Assembly (NCBI GenBank): GCA_019359245.1 | Contig: JAHHHR010000011.1 | Coordinates: 1-64,000 of the forward strand | Origin: Nostoc desertorum CM1-VF14 | Lineage (GTDB): Bacteria; Cyanobacteriota; Cyanobacteriia; Cyanobacteriales; Nostocaceae | Reading direction: 5' to 3' | DNA length: 64,000 nucleotides | In this document: positions 39,544-49,300 of the stretch, one piece after another | How positions within the stretch are numbered: position 1 is the stretch's first letter | Layout of the letters: every line of letters starts with the position of its first letter | The notes under the pieces: model-generated | Told to the model about the DNA's origin: nothing | Database searches by the model: none | What the model saw: only the letters and a program-made list of their open reading frames with translations | Made by a program: the position numbers and the translations under genes

Positions 39544-40608
39544 TTACAGCTTACTGAGAAGAGCTTCAGTTTTTTTATTGCCTAAAAGCAACTTAACGAT
39601 CGCATATGTTGCTTTCTTCTTAAAGGTTCTCGCTTTTCTGATAGCTACTTTTCTAATTGGCAGACGTGGGGGTTCTAACTGGGATTTGTCAAGCGCTTCC
39701 TCACGCCAAACTCTTGCACTTGCTGAACTTGGTGAATCTAGAGCTATGATGAATTCATCGCGCACTTGTTCAACTAGCTTAATAGCGCGATCGCGACATT
39801 CTCTGGCTTTTTCTCGCGCTTGTTCTGTGTAACAGTAATCAAAAGCTTGCTGTAACGCTTCATCTGTAAGGCTATCAGCGCTAAACACAACAGGCCAGCC
39901 AATCGTTTCTGTCTGAAGTACTATCTTAGCTCCTCCTGCGATCGGGTCTATGGCAATAACCGGAACTCCATTCTTGAGTGCTAATACAGTACCGTGTAAA
40001 CGTGTTGTCACTACAAAGTCCATGCGGGAAATTAGCGATTCGATCTCGGCGGCGCTTTTGAGATTTGTTTGGTTAGGGTCTAAGCCTGTATCAATAGGCA
40101 CTGTTACCATTTCACGTGAGGCAATGAGTTGGTTAATAGCCTCATGTGCGATTTCATGTCTGCCTTTGTCTTTATATTCATGTTGCGGATGAACCAGAAT
40201 AATACCTACAACCGGTACTTTCGCTTGGTGTGATAGGAAGGTAATATCTGGGCGTGTACAAGCAGAACTGTCTCTTTCTAGAAGTACATCGAAAGGATTC
40301 CAATTATCAATTGGCTCGATCATTGATAGGTCAACGCCAATCATACGGCAGGAACTGAAGTGTTCTACAAATTCATTAGATAGTTTGACATAAGGAAAAG
40401 GACCACATACAAACACAACGTGTGAATAAATATGAGGATCGGCTAAACGCCAATCGACACCACCAATAAAAGGAGGTGCAAGAGCAACATCATACCTATA
40501 ACCAGCCTTCTCAACCCACTCGCAGACGATATCTCGCGCCATCAAATCGCCAGCTGTGACGTTGCATTTCTCAAAACTGAACCAACCTGCCAGAAGAATT
40601 TTCACCAA
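39544..40608 (-). CDS. Polysaccharide pyruvyl transferase family protein
   Basis: VVFVCGPFPYVKLSNEF...MDFVVTTRLHGTVLALKNGVPVIAIDPIAGGAKI. Confidence 0.8.
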   Translation of the reverse strand: MVKILLAGWFSFEKCNVTAGDLMARDIVCEWVEKAGYRYDVALAPPFIGGVDWRLADPHIYSHVVFVCGPFPYVKLSNEFVEHFSSCRMIGVDLSMIEPIDNWNPFDVLLERDSSACTRPDITFLSHQAKVPVVGIILVHPQHEYKDKGRHEIAHEAINQLIASREMVTVPIDTGLDPNQTNLKSAAEIESLISRMDFVVTTRLHGTVLALKNGVPVIAIDPIAGGAKIVLQTETIGWPVVFSADSLTDEALQQAFDYCYTEQAREKARECRDRAIKLVEQVRDEFIIALDSPSSASARVWREEALDKSQLEPPRLPIRKVAIRKARTFKKKATYAIVKLLLGNKKTEALLSKL

Positions 40609-40772
40609 TCTAACTCCTTTAAAAAAATATTAATTAATGCGAAACTTGGGGTTTTTAGGAGCTTAAATTTGATTTTTATTTCATTTCACCTCTAAAATTC
40701 TATAAGCATAAATTTTAATTAGCACTAATATAATAGATTAATAAATCTGCATAGTTAAAATTACAGTTATAT

Positions 40773-42050
40773 TCATGGTTTTTTTACAATTAAAAAAGGT
40801 GAATTTTGAGTCAAGAAATATCTAATACCCCAAATGCTGAATGCAGGCTGGGCTACTACCTGACAAATAAATACTGTTAGGGCTACCCCAAAAATACCCC
40901 ATTGTACAGCTATTAGCAAGGAAATCGTGAACAACACAGTATAAATCAGATTCCAGTAGAGATTAATATGGGTTTTACCTATAGCGTTGAGTAGCAAGTA
41001 AGTGGGATTATAAATAGCGAGCGGTAGAGCTGAAAGACAGATAGTAATCAAGATAGGAACCGCTACTACCCACTTTTGCCCAAAAACAATCGGTACATAA
41101 AACGGTGCCAAACTTGACTGTAGAAGAATAAGTGGAACAGTGAACATAGCAGTTGATTTGAGACTACTAAAATATCGCTCCTTTAGCTGGTTAAAGTCAC
41201 CGCGAACCTGGCAAAGATGAGGGAATAAAGCTGAAGTAACTGCACTCATAACATTCAAACTAATCCCTAATCCAGCATTGAAAGCGAAATAGTATATTCC
41301 TAACGCATTAATTCCTAAAAAACGCCCAATCAGTAAGTAATCTATATTACTTCTAAGTTTATTTAGTAATTCAACACCAAGTATATCTTTACCAAACTTC
41401 GTGATTTCCTGCCATCGTTCCAGCTTGAAAGACTTAGGGGGCCGCCACGAATGATTCATATAACTAATTACGATCCATACTGGAGTTGATAGAACAATGG
41501 GTAAAACTACAGCCCACATCCCCCAGCCCAATAGAGCTAGAGCTATTGTTGAAACATTGGCAATTAACGATTGAGTAACATTACATAAGGCCGCAATATT
41601 TAGCCGATTCTCTCGTTGAATCAGTGCAGACTGAATCATGAACATTGGGAACATTAGATAGACAAGAGCGGCAACGCAGATAGGCAGAATAACTTGATTA
41701 TTTCCATAAAACAAAGCAATAGGAAAAGCAGCAATACACTGAATCGCAAAAATTGAGCTACATAAAATCCAATTTAGCCAGTAAGAAGTATCACATATAA
41801 CTTTTATCTCTTGTTCATCAGCCTGAATAATTTTAGACCCAATCCCAGCTTTGAGAGTAAAAACAGTTGCAAATTCATTGGTTGTTAAAACCACTGCTAC
41901 TAACCCGTAGTCATAAGGATTTAACAAGCGGGCTAAAGTAATTGTTGTTCCTAAACGAAATATCCGATTTGCTAATTCAGCTCCTCCTAGCCAACCAACA
42001 TTGCGAATAAATTGACCGGATAATTGCTGTTTTAGCTTATTGATTAGCAT
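40773..42050 (-). CDS. Oligosaccharide flippase (Wzx-like, polysaccharide transporter)
   Basis: VGWLGGAELANRIFRLGTTITLARLLNPYDYGLVAVVLTTNEF; polytopic. Confidence 0.9.
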   Translation of the reverse strand: MLINKLKQQLSGQFIRNVGWLGGAELANRIFRLGTTITLARLLNPYDYGLVAVVLTTNEFATVFTLKAGIGSKIIQADEQEIKVICDTSYWLNWILCSSIFAIQCIAAFPIALFYGNNQVILPICVAALVYLMFPMFMIQSALIQRENRLNIAALCNVTQSLIANVSTIALALLGWGMWAVVLPIVLSTPVWIVISYMNHSWRPPKSFKLERWQEITKFGKDILGVELLNKLRSNIDYLLIGRFLGINALGIYYFAFNAGLGISLNVMSAVTSALFPHLCQVRGDFNQLKERYFSSLKSTAMFTVPLILLQSSLAPFYVPIVFGQKWVVAVPILITICLSALPLAIYNPTYLLLNAIGKTHINLYWNLIYTVLFTISLLIAVQWGIFGVALTVFICQVVAQPAFSIWGIRYFLTQNSPFLIVKKP

Positions 42051-42139
42051 TTAATTTAATTACCTAAAATTTCGTTACTTTATATGAGTATATATGAGTA
42101 TTATCAAGATTAAATAATATTAAATAATTGAATTTTCGT

Positions 42140-43387
42140 TTATTTGTGATTAAATGCAATACCCATTATTACTAAACCAGGCCAATAAAGATATACTAAA
42201 CCTTCTATTCTTTCACCAAACGTAAAAAGAAATAAAACTAAGACTACACTTAAAGCGACCTTGGCTGTCTGATTTTTATAGGCTTTATAAAGTAAATCTA
42301 TAAAGCTCCATAATAAAGGAAATGCTAATGCAATTAAACCTACCATTCCTTTCTCAAATAGTAGACCGAACCAAGTATGATGAGTGCCAATAGGCATAAA
42401 TTTTGTAAATAAAATCCCACGGGGAGCAACAATTCCATGACCCCATATAGGAGCTTCTTTCCAACCTTTTAAAGCGAGGCGGCCTAAAACTTCTCTCAGT
42501 CGAGAAGAGTCTGCTCGCGCTTCAGAGAACTGTTGTTTAAATACTTGTATAAAATCGATAAGTAGAGGAGCAAATATCCCCGCGAAAAAACTAGTTACTC
42601 CCGTTAGAATTTGTATTTCAGGTTTAATAAAATTTACCAAAAACCAAGTTATAAATGGAACGGCCGCAAGACAGACAATACCTAAACGTGAAACTGAAGA
42701 TATAATCATAGCAACAGAAGCAGTCATGCCAATTAACCGCCACTTTTTGTCAGATTCTTGAGAAGCAAGAAAAAAATAGACGCAGCCTACTAATCCTAAA
42801 GCAGGAGGCCAAGGTGCAAACAATGACAGTCGAATTTGATTGACATTTCCTTCTTCAAATCCGTAGAGTTTAACACTATAAAATATTTGATCATTACCTC
42901 CTATTAACTGAAGTAGAGAATTACTGTACAAAACATTTGGTAAATGTATCGCGTGTGCTAGATAGAAAATTGGAATTATGATTAAACTTTGCAGACAAAC
43001 AATACAGATACCTCGGTAAATCAATTTTGGGCGGATATTAAGGCAACCAATCAACGGAAATAATGCCAAATAAGCCCAATTCCTTGCCCAGTTAATTGAG
43101 GAAGTAATAATCTTACCTACTCCCAACTCAAAGTCTATATGGCCCATAATCAAAGCCAATTCCATCACCAACATAGAAATAATCCATACCCATACACTGG
43201 GAGGAATAGTTACTTTTTCTTCAGTTGGTGTATTTTCAGTTTGGTTCCAAAGCTTCTTACCTACGTATAGCGCTAACAGCCATGCAATTATAGATATTGA
43301 AAAGTAGTATGCTCCAATAAAGTAAAAGCCATAAGTTCCTATTAAAGAGTACCAAACAACTCTTTCTTCTAAATTTTGAGGTTTCAT
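42140..43387 (-). CDS. O-antigen ligase/polymerase (Wzy/WaaL-like)
   Basis: Polytopic; GWKEAPIWGHGIVAPRGILFTKFMPIGTHHTWFGLLFEKGMVGLIAL. Confidence 0.8.
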   Translation of the reverse strand: MKPQNLEERVVWYSLIGTYGFYFIGAYYFSISIIAWLLALYVGKKLWNQTENTPTEEKVTIPPSVWVWIISMLVMELALIMGHIDFELGVGKIITSSINWARNWAYLALFPLIGCLNIRPKLIYRGICIVCLQSLIIIPIFYLAHAIHLPNVLYSNSLLQLIGGNDQIFYSVKLYGFEEGNVNQIRLSLFAPWPPALGLVGCVYFFLASQESDKKWRLIGMTASVAMIISSVSRLGIVCLAAVPFITWFLVNFIKPEIQILTGVTSFFAGIFAPLLIDFIQVFKQQFSEARADSSRLREVLGRLALKGWKEAPIWGHGIVAPRGILFTKFMPIGTHHTWFGLLFEKGMVGLIALAFPLLWSFIDLLYKAYKNQTAKVALSVVLVLFLFTFGERIEGLVYLYWPGLVIMGIAFNHK

Positions 43388-43516
43388 CCGAGTTATAACT
43401 ATGAATATTAATTATATATATTTAGTAAAAATTGTTTTCCTATTTTTCTAACTTTTAAAAAACTTTGTTTCAATTTTGGTTACTAATACTAATGTGTACT
43501 TTCTAAGTATGTATAT

Positions 43517-44929
43517 TTAGAAATTATTCGATATCTCAGAAATTTTACGCTTGTGTTCGCGCAACCAAAGTAACACTATCCCGGTAGTTGAAAAAATGGA
43601 GCCAGCAGTTGCACCAAGATAAACGTATGCTTTTTTTGGTGCAACAGGACTATTTGGTAAGCTAGGTTTTGCAATAACTTGAATAAGTGGGTAAGAACCA
43701 AAACCATTTGACTTGCCAATATCGAGTCTGGTCAAAGTAGAAGAAAAGACTGCCTCAGCTACTTGCATATCTCTCTTCAAGGCATCCAGATTAGACTGTT
43801 GCTGTACTAGCTTTTTCAGTCTATTTTCTAGCTGCACTATCTGTTGGTCAATTGATTTAGCTTGGGCTGTGAGTCCTTTTTGGTCTACTTGAACTATAAT
43901 TAGCTGTTGGAAAAGAGCTTCTCGCGAAGCCGTACCAGAGCTAGTATTACTAAGGTTAAGTTGCGCTAAGTTTGCCAAACTTACTGGTCGCCCCAGAAGA
44001 GATTGACTACGGGCTAGCAAGGCTGACTGAGTAGCATCTCGCTCGGCTTTATTTGCAACTACTGTAGGATGATTAGGCAAAAATTTAGATTCCAGAATAG
44101 TCAGATTAGCATTAGCTTCACTAAAGTTTTTTAAGTTCTGCTGAAATATTTGATCAGTTTGAAGCATGAAAGCATCTGTAGCTTGCCCAGCAGATAATTT
44201 TAAATTCTCCGATAATTGTCTTAAACGAGTACTAGCTTGTTGTTGTTGAGCTAATATTTCGACTTTTTGTCTGCGTAGCTGTTCAATATTGGTTGCCAGA
44301 TCCTTAATTTGCTCTTCAGAATTCAACCCTGAACTCGCTTTGTAGGCAGAAAGGTTCTTCTGTGCCCTTTGTAATTTTCTCTGCGAGGAACCAAGTGGTA
44401 CTTGGAAACCTACATCTCGTCTGGCAGCTTCTTCGGTTCTCAGCTGATTAAGTCTAGTTTCAAGGGCTTGGTAAAAAGCTAAAGATTTTTGTTGAGCTTC
44501 TTCAGGGCTTGTACCCATAAACTCAACTGTCATTAGAGTAGTATTATCTATTACCTTGAGTCGCGGACTGCCGAACTCTCCTAAAGACATATTGAGTTTA
44601 GTTGCTGCTGCTTTCAATACAGGTTCGCTTTCTGCAAGAAATTTATAATTTTCTCTTGGATCTTGAGAAGAACTAAAAGAGTACGGAGATGAATTTTCAT
44701 AAGAAGCTTGACCAATGCCTGGTAAATTGACATTTGCGTTTGATCCTACTCCTGGCAAGTTAATAGCTGACTGACTGCTATATGTTGGTGGCGTAAGCTT
44801 TAGATAAAGAAAGGCTAAGAGCCAAAAAGCTAGATTAGTAGCTAGAGCTAGAAGTGAGTAAAGTTGCCAAGGCTTTCGCTTTGCTACTGATTTGCCAGAG
44901 TATCCAGAGATTTCGATATGATTGGCCAT
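43517..44929 (-). CDS. Chain-length determinant/GumC-like polysaccharide co-polymerase without kinase domain
   Basis: Two terminal TM segments flanking a coiled-coil region; VIAKPSLPNSPVAPKKAYVYLGATAGSIFSTTGIVLLWLREH. Confidence 0.88.
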   Translation of the reverse strand: MANHIEISGYSGKSVAKRKPWQLYSLLALATNLAFWLLAFLYLKLTPPTYSSQSAINLPGVGSNANVNLPGIGQASYENSSPYSFSSSQDPRENYKFLAESEPVLKAAATKLNMSLGEFGSPRLKVIDNTTLMTVEFMGTSPEEAQQKSLAFYQALETRLNQLRTEEAARRDVGFQVPLGSSQRKLQRAQKNLSAYKASSGLNSEEQIKDLATNIEQLRRQKVEILAQQQQASTRLRQLSENLKLSAGQATDAFMLQTDQIFQQNLKNFSEANANLTILESKFLPNHPTVVANKAERDATQSALLARSQSLLGRPVSLANLAQLNLSNTSSGTASREALFQQLIIVQVDQKGLTAQAKSIDQQIVQLENRLKKLVQQQSNLDALKRDMQVAEAVFSSTLTRLDIGKSNGFGSYPLIQVIAKPSLPNSPVAPKKAYVYLGATAGSIFSTTGIVLLWLREHKRKISEISNNF

Positions 44930-45308
44930 TAAAAATCCTCTAAAGTCGGGAACTGGCTGCGGAATTATAAAGTTGAGGTGGGGTTTGCGATCGCCTAAGT
45001 AAACTTTCAGGTCTATGCTATATCGAAGCTGAAAACTTTATTAATCAGTCTTGGTAAAGTTTCCTTCTTAAACAGCAATCACAAAACTGTCTAATGGTCA
45101 AGATTGCATTGATGTAGACAGCATCCTCTAGAGTTAAATAAAATTATCCACTCAGCTATCCACCTAACTGTACCTAATTTATCATCCTGATTTATAATAT
45201 CTACTCCCTACAGAATCGATACTTGCCAATATAATGAAAATAGCAGATTTATGGCGATAGAAAGATGACAAAAGAAATCTTAGGATTTATCTTTGATATA
45301 CGCAGATC

Positions 45309-46541
45309 ATGCTTCACATTCTTCTAATGAATGAAATTATATTAACTGACAATGAAACTCTTAGGCTCCAAGCCCTGCGCCAATATCACATTTTAGACAC
45401 TATTTGTGAAGCTGCCTTTGACGATCTCACTCGTTTAGTAGCACAAATTTGTGGTACTCCCATAGCTTTAATCAGCTTAATTGATGAGTCTCGTCAGTGG
45501 TTCAAATCGAAAGTCGGATTAGGCACTGAATCAACCTCCCGTGATCTGGCATTCTGTGCCCAGGCAATTTTGCAGCCCCATGAAACTTTGATTATTCCAG
45601 ATACACTACTCGATCCGCGTTTTGCGACCAACCCATTAGTAACTTCTGACCCCTATATTCGGTTTTATGCTGGTGCGCCTCTGATAACACCGGAAGGATA
45701 TGCTTTAGGAACACTCTGTGTAATAGACCATGTACCACGACAACTGAATTTAGAACAACTCGAAGCGTTGCAAGCCTTGAGCCGTCAAGTCATGACTCAA
45801 ATGGAATTAAAGCGTAATTTATACAAGCTACAACGTATAACTAATAATGAAGAGAAACAGATTGAATACCTAATTTCTGCACTTTCCCACGACCTACGTA
45901 CTCCTTTGCTAGCCACTCGTGGTACTCTGTATGCTATGCTAGGTGGAGCTTTTGGTTCTGTGAGCGACACTTGGAGAGATGTGCTAGAAGATTGCCGTCA
46001 AGCTAACGAAGACCTCTTGAAGTTTGTCGAAGTTCTGTTAAATGTATCTCGCTACAAAACCGAAGTTTCTAAAAGCTTAAAGTGCGACATTATTAGCTGG
46101 AAAAACATTTTTCTCGAAACCATTATCCGCAGCAATGGCACTCAGAAACAAAAGTCTGCAATTAAATATAAAATTGCTTCTTCGCTGCCGATTGTATATG
46201 GTGATGCTCTTGAGATTCAACAAGTTGTGCAGACCTTACTTGAAAATGCTCTAAAACTAAATAATCCAGACCAGGAAATTACCCTTGAGGTAGCATTTTT
46301 TGGAGCTGAGAAAGTAAAAATATCAGTTCGATACAATAGCTCGGGGACTGCTCCTTTAGACAACGAAAGCCTTTTTAATAGCTTTATTCAAGGACGTGGC
46401 CGGAATAACATAGATAAACTAGGTCTCTACTTATGTCTTCAAATTGTGGAGGCTCATAAAGGCACTATCAATGTGGAAAGTACCGCCGATGATGGTACTA
46501 CATTTTGGTTTACCCTACCTGCCGCCTTATTAAAAAGCTAG
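45309..46541 (+). CDS. GAF-domain histidine kinase-like protein with degenerate ATP-binding boxes
   Basis: GAF (CGTPIALISLIDESRQWFKSKVGL), H-box SALSHDLRTPLLATRG, ATPase-like C-terminus with degenerate G1/G2. Confidence 0.88.
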   Translation: MLHILLMNEIILTDNETLRLQALRQYHILDTICEAAFDDLTRLVAQICGTPIALISLIDESRQWFKSKVGLGTESTSRDLAFCAQAILQPHETLIIPDTLLDPRFATNPLVTSDPYIRFYAGAPLITPEGYALGTLCVIDHVPRQLNLEQLEALQALSRQVMTQMELKRNLYKLQRITNNEEKQIEYLISALSHDLRTPLLATRGTLYAMLGGAFGSVSDTWRDVLEDCRQANEDLLKFVEVLLNVSRYKTEVSKSLKCDIISWKNIFLETIIRSNGTQKQKSAIKYKIASSLPIVYGDALEIQQVVQTLLENALKLNNPDQEITLEVAFFGAEKVKISVRYNSSGTAPLDNESLFNSFIQGRGRNNIDKLGLYLCLQIVEAHKGTINVESTADDGTTFWFTLPAALLKS

Positions 46542-46829
46542 ATACCTAAAGCGAGAGGAGATGTAGAAAATGAGTTTAAACAGCTCCATATTATAGTACA
46601 CATTCGCCAATATTTGATTTTGATAATTGTAGTCATACATTGCAATTCTCCGTATTAATCTGTACTTCCTAAAAGTTTGAGCAATAAAGCTACATTACTT
46701 TTCTTGGCTTTTATCGCTAAATACAAGAACTTGGCTTAAATACTGAGTGATTTAAATATATCACTTGTTTTTGTGATTTTTTATGTAAAGATGTAAATTT
46801 ACTTTATATCTTGAGCTTAGTTAATCGGT

Positions 46830-48956
46830 ATGAGCGATCGCCGTTTCTGGAGGCTCTTAGGGAAAACAACTTGTATTGCTATAGTTGCGCTGGCTATTGT
46901 CATCACATTGACACCCCTTAAGCTTGCTTGCAGTGCTACATCAGATTATCGCTGGACTAATGTCTCTATCGGAGGAGGAGGTTATGTTACAGGCATTTAT
47001 TTGCATCCACTAGAGCGAGATTTAGCCTACATCAAAACTGATAATGGTGGCTTTTATCGTTGGAATTCAAAAGATTACAAATGGATTCCGCTAACAGACA
47101 AATTTAGGCTGCAACAGAGCAATTACTATGGGGGAGAAGCCCTAGCACTTGACCCAAATAATCCAAATATTGTATACATAGCAGCAGGTAAATATACTGC
47201 GACTTGGGGTGGATTAGGAACAATTTTTAAATCGAGCGATCGCGGTCAAACCTGGACTAAGCTGAAAATAGACTTGCCAATGGGCGGTAATGAAACCCAA
47301 CGTTGGCTAGGAGAGAGGCTAGCCGTTAATCCCTTTAATTCCAATGTTATTTTTTTTGGCTCGCAGTTGAATGGGTTATGGAAGTCTTCAGATAGTGGCA
47401 CGACATGGGGCAAGGTTAGCTCCTTTCCCGAAAAGCCAGAAGCAAATATTGGAATTGCAGGTATTGTATTTAACAAAAATGTGTCTGGACTAGTCTATGG
47501 CAATGCCTATGGAGACGGAATATATAAATCCATTGATGCGGGTGTTACCTGGAGCAAAATACCAAAAAGTCCATCAAAAGTGAATCGAATGGCTCTCACA
47601 AACAGCGAAGTTCTGTATGTAACGCATACGTCAGGTGTTAGCAAATATGCAAACAGCACTTGGAGCAATATTACACCAACTAACGCGAAAACTACATTTA
47701 ATGCCATTTCTGTGGATCCAAATAATTCCAATCACCTTTTAATTGTTGATGACCAGCATATTGTCACAAAAAATGATCCTGGAATATTTCAATCTACTAA
47801 TGGTGGAGCTACATGGCAACAGAAAAAGAATATTTTGAAACCTCAAGTGCCCTGGTGGCCTGAGTCCTATTTTGCCTCCGCAACCTCAGCGATTGAATTT
47901 GACCCAAAAACTCCTGGACGGGTCTGGTTAACAGACTGGTTTGGAACATGGCAGACCGACAACATCAACGCACAGTCATCTGTTTGGTCGAACTATGAAA
48001 AAGGACATGAGCAGGTAGTTACCTTCGCGCTAGTCTCGCCTCCAAGTGGCTCTCAATTGTTGAGCGGTGTTGCTGATGTGGATGGATTTAACCACAGCGA
48101 TGGGCTAGATGTCTACCCATCTACGCAGTTTGGCGGCGAAAATAGTCCTCGGTTCCAGCATACCTATGGCCTTGCTTATAACGAAAACAATCCTTCACAA
48201 ATGGTACGTGTCGGAGGTAATGGATGGAACAATACCTATACGGGAGCAACTTCGGCAGATGGGGGACTGACATGGAAAAAATTTTCCTCGTTTCCGCAGA
48301 ACACAATAGCGTTGCGTGTAGCCATGTCAGCAACCAACTCAAATCTATTTGTCGCAATTATTAAAGAAGGACAGCCAATTCGCACAACTAATGGCGGATC
48401 TTCTTGGAGCAAAGTATCAGGATTACCCAATGGCCCTAAAAGTTCCTGGTACTGGGGCCAACCATTAGTAGCTGACAAATTAAATGGCAACACTTTTTAC
48501 TACTATAGCAGTGGCAAGTTATACCGTAGTAACAATGGAGGCGCATCCTTTGGGATTGTAAACTCATCATTGTTTTCAGAAAGTTGGTCTATGCTCAAAA
48601 CGGTTCCGGGGGTTAATGGCGAAGTCTGGCTCAGTCTTAATTCGCGCGGACTTTATCGCTCAACAAATGGCGGTGTGAACTTTGCCCAGATTACTAAAGT
48701 AAAGAAAGCTTATTTATTTGCCCTTGGTAAGCCACAGACAGGAAGCAAAATTCCTGCACTGTATTTGTATGGGGAAATTGTTGGCATGGGCGAAGGAATT
48801 TTTCGCTCTCTCGACAGAGGAAAAACATGGATAAACATTGGCTTTTTAGACCAGCCTATCGGCAATGAGCCTAATGTAATGGAGGCTAGCTGGCAGCAAT
48901 TCGGGCTAGTATTTATTGGCACTAACGGTAGGGGAATCTACTATGGAACACCGTAA
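46830..48956 (+). CDS. Exported GH74-like (xyloglucanase-type/BNR-repeat) glycoside hydrolase-like protein
   Basis: Signal-type N-terminus; YRWTNVSIGGGGYVTGIYLHPLERDLAYIKTDNGGFYRWNSKDYKWIPL; repeated SSDxGxTW BNR motifs; SGVADVDGFNHSDGLD. Confidence 0.8.
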   Translation: MSDRRFWRLLGKTTCIAIVALAIVITLTPLKLACSATSDYRWTNVSIGGGGYVTGIYLHPLERDLAYIKTDNGGFYRWNSKDYKWIPLTDKFRLQQSNYYGGEALALDPNNPNIVYIAAGKYTATWGGLGTIFKSSDRGQTWTKLKIDLPMGGNETQRWLGERLAVNPFNSNVIFFGSQLNGLWKSSDSGTTWGKVSSFPEKPEANIGIAGIVFNKNVSGLVYGNAYGDGIYKSIDAGVTWSKIPKSPSKVNRMALTNSEVLYVTHTSGVSKYANSTWSNITPTNAKTTFNAISVDPNNSNHLLIVDDQHIVTKNDPGIFQSTNGGATWQQKKNILKPQVPWWPESYFASATSAIEFDPKTPGRVWLTDWFGTWQTDNINAQSSVWSNYEKGHEQVVTFALVSPPSGSQLLSGVADVDGFNHSDGLDVYPSTQFGGENSPRFQHTYGLAYNENNPSQMVRVGGNGWNNTYTGATSADGGLTWKKFSSFPQNTIALRVAMSATNSNLFVAIIKEGQPIRTTNGGSSWSKVSGLPNGPKSSWYWGQPLVADKLNGNTFYYYSSGKLYRSNNGGASFGIVNSSLFSESWSMLKTVPGVNGEVWLSLNSRGLYRSTNGGVNFAQITKVKKAYLFALGKPQTGSKIPALYLYGEIVGMGEGIFRSLDRGKTWINIGFLDQPIGNEPNVMEASWQQFGLVFIGTNGRGIYYGTP

Positions 48957-49300
48957 AAATGTCAGCCTTAGATTTAACTTATAAATAGCCTCTAATATAA
49001 ATTTCAAAGCAGGTTAATTATGAATTTTGTGTAAAGCCGGATTAATTTTCCTGTATCGTGTTAATATTCCAAAAAAAAATATCATCATCATAATTATTAC
49101 TACGTCATTTAATACAATTGAGTTATTAATAGTAAAATTATAAAAGTTGAAGGATATTTATATGTAATATATCAACAGTTAAGGCTTTTGAATAACAACA
49201 TTGGAAGCTTAATACTAGCAAAGCTGTTGTATCTATAAAGTCGGTAATTTTAATTAGTATGCTAAGTAACGTAAATTAAGGTGGTGGAGATATTTAGATA

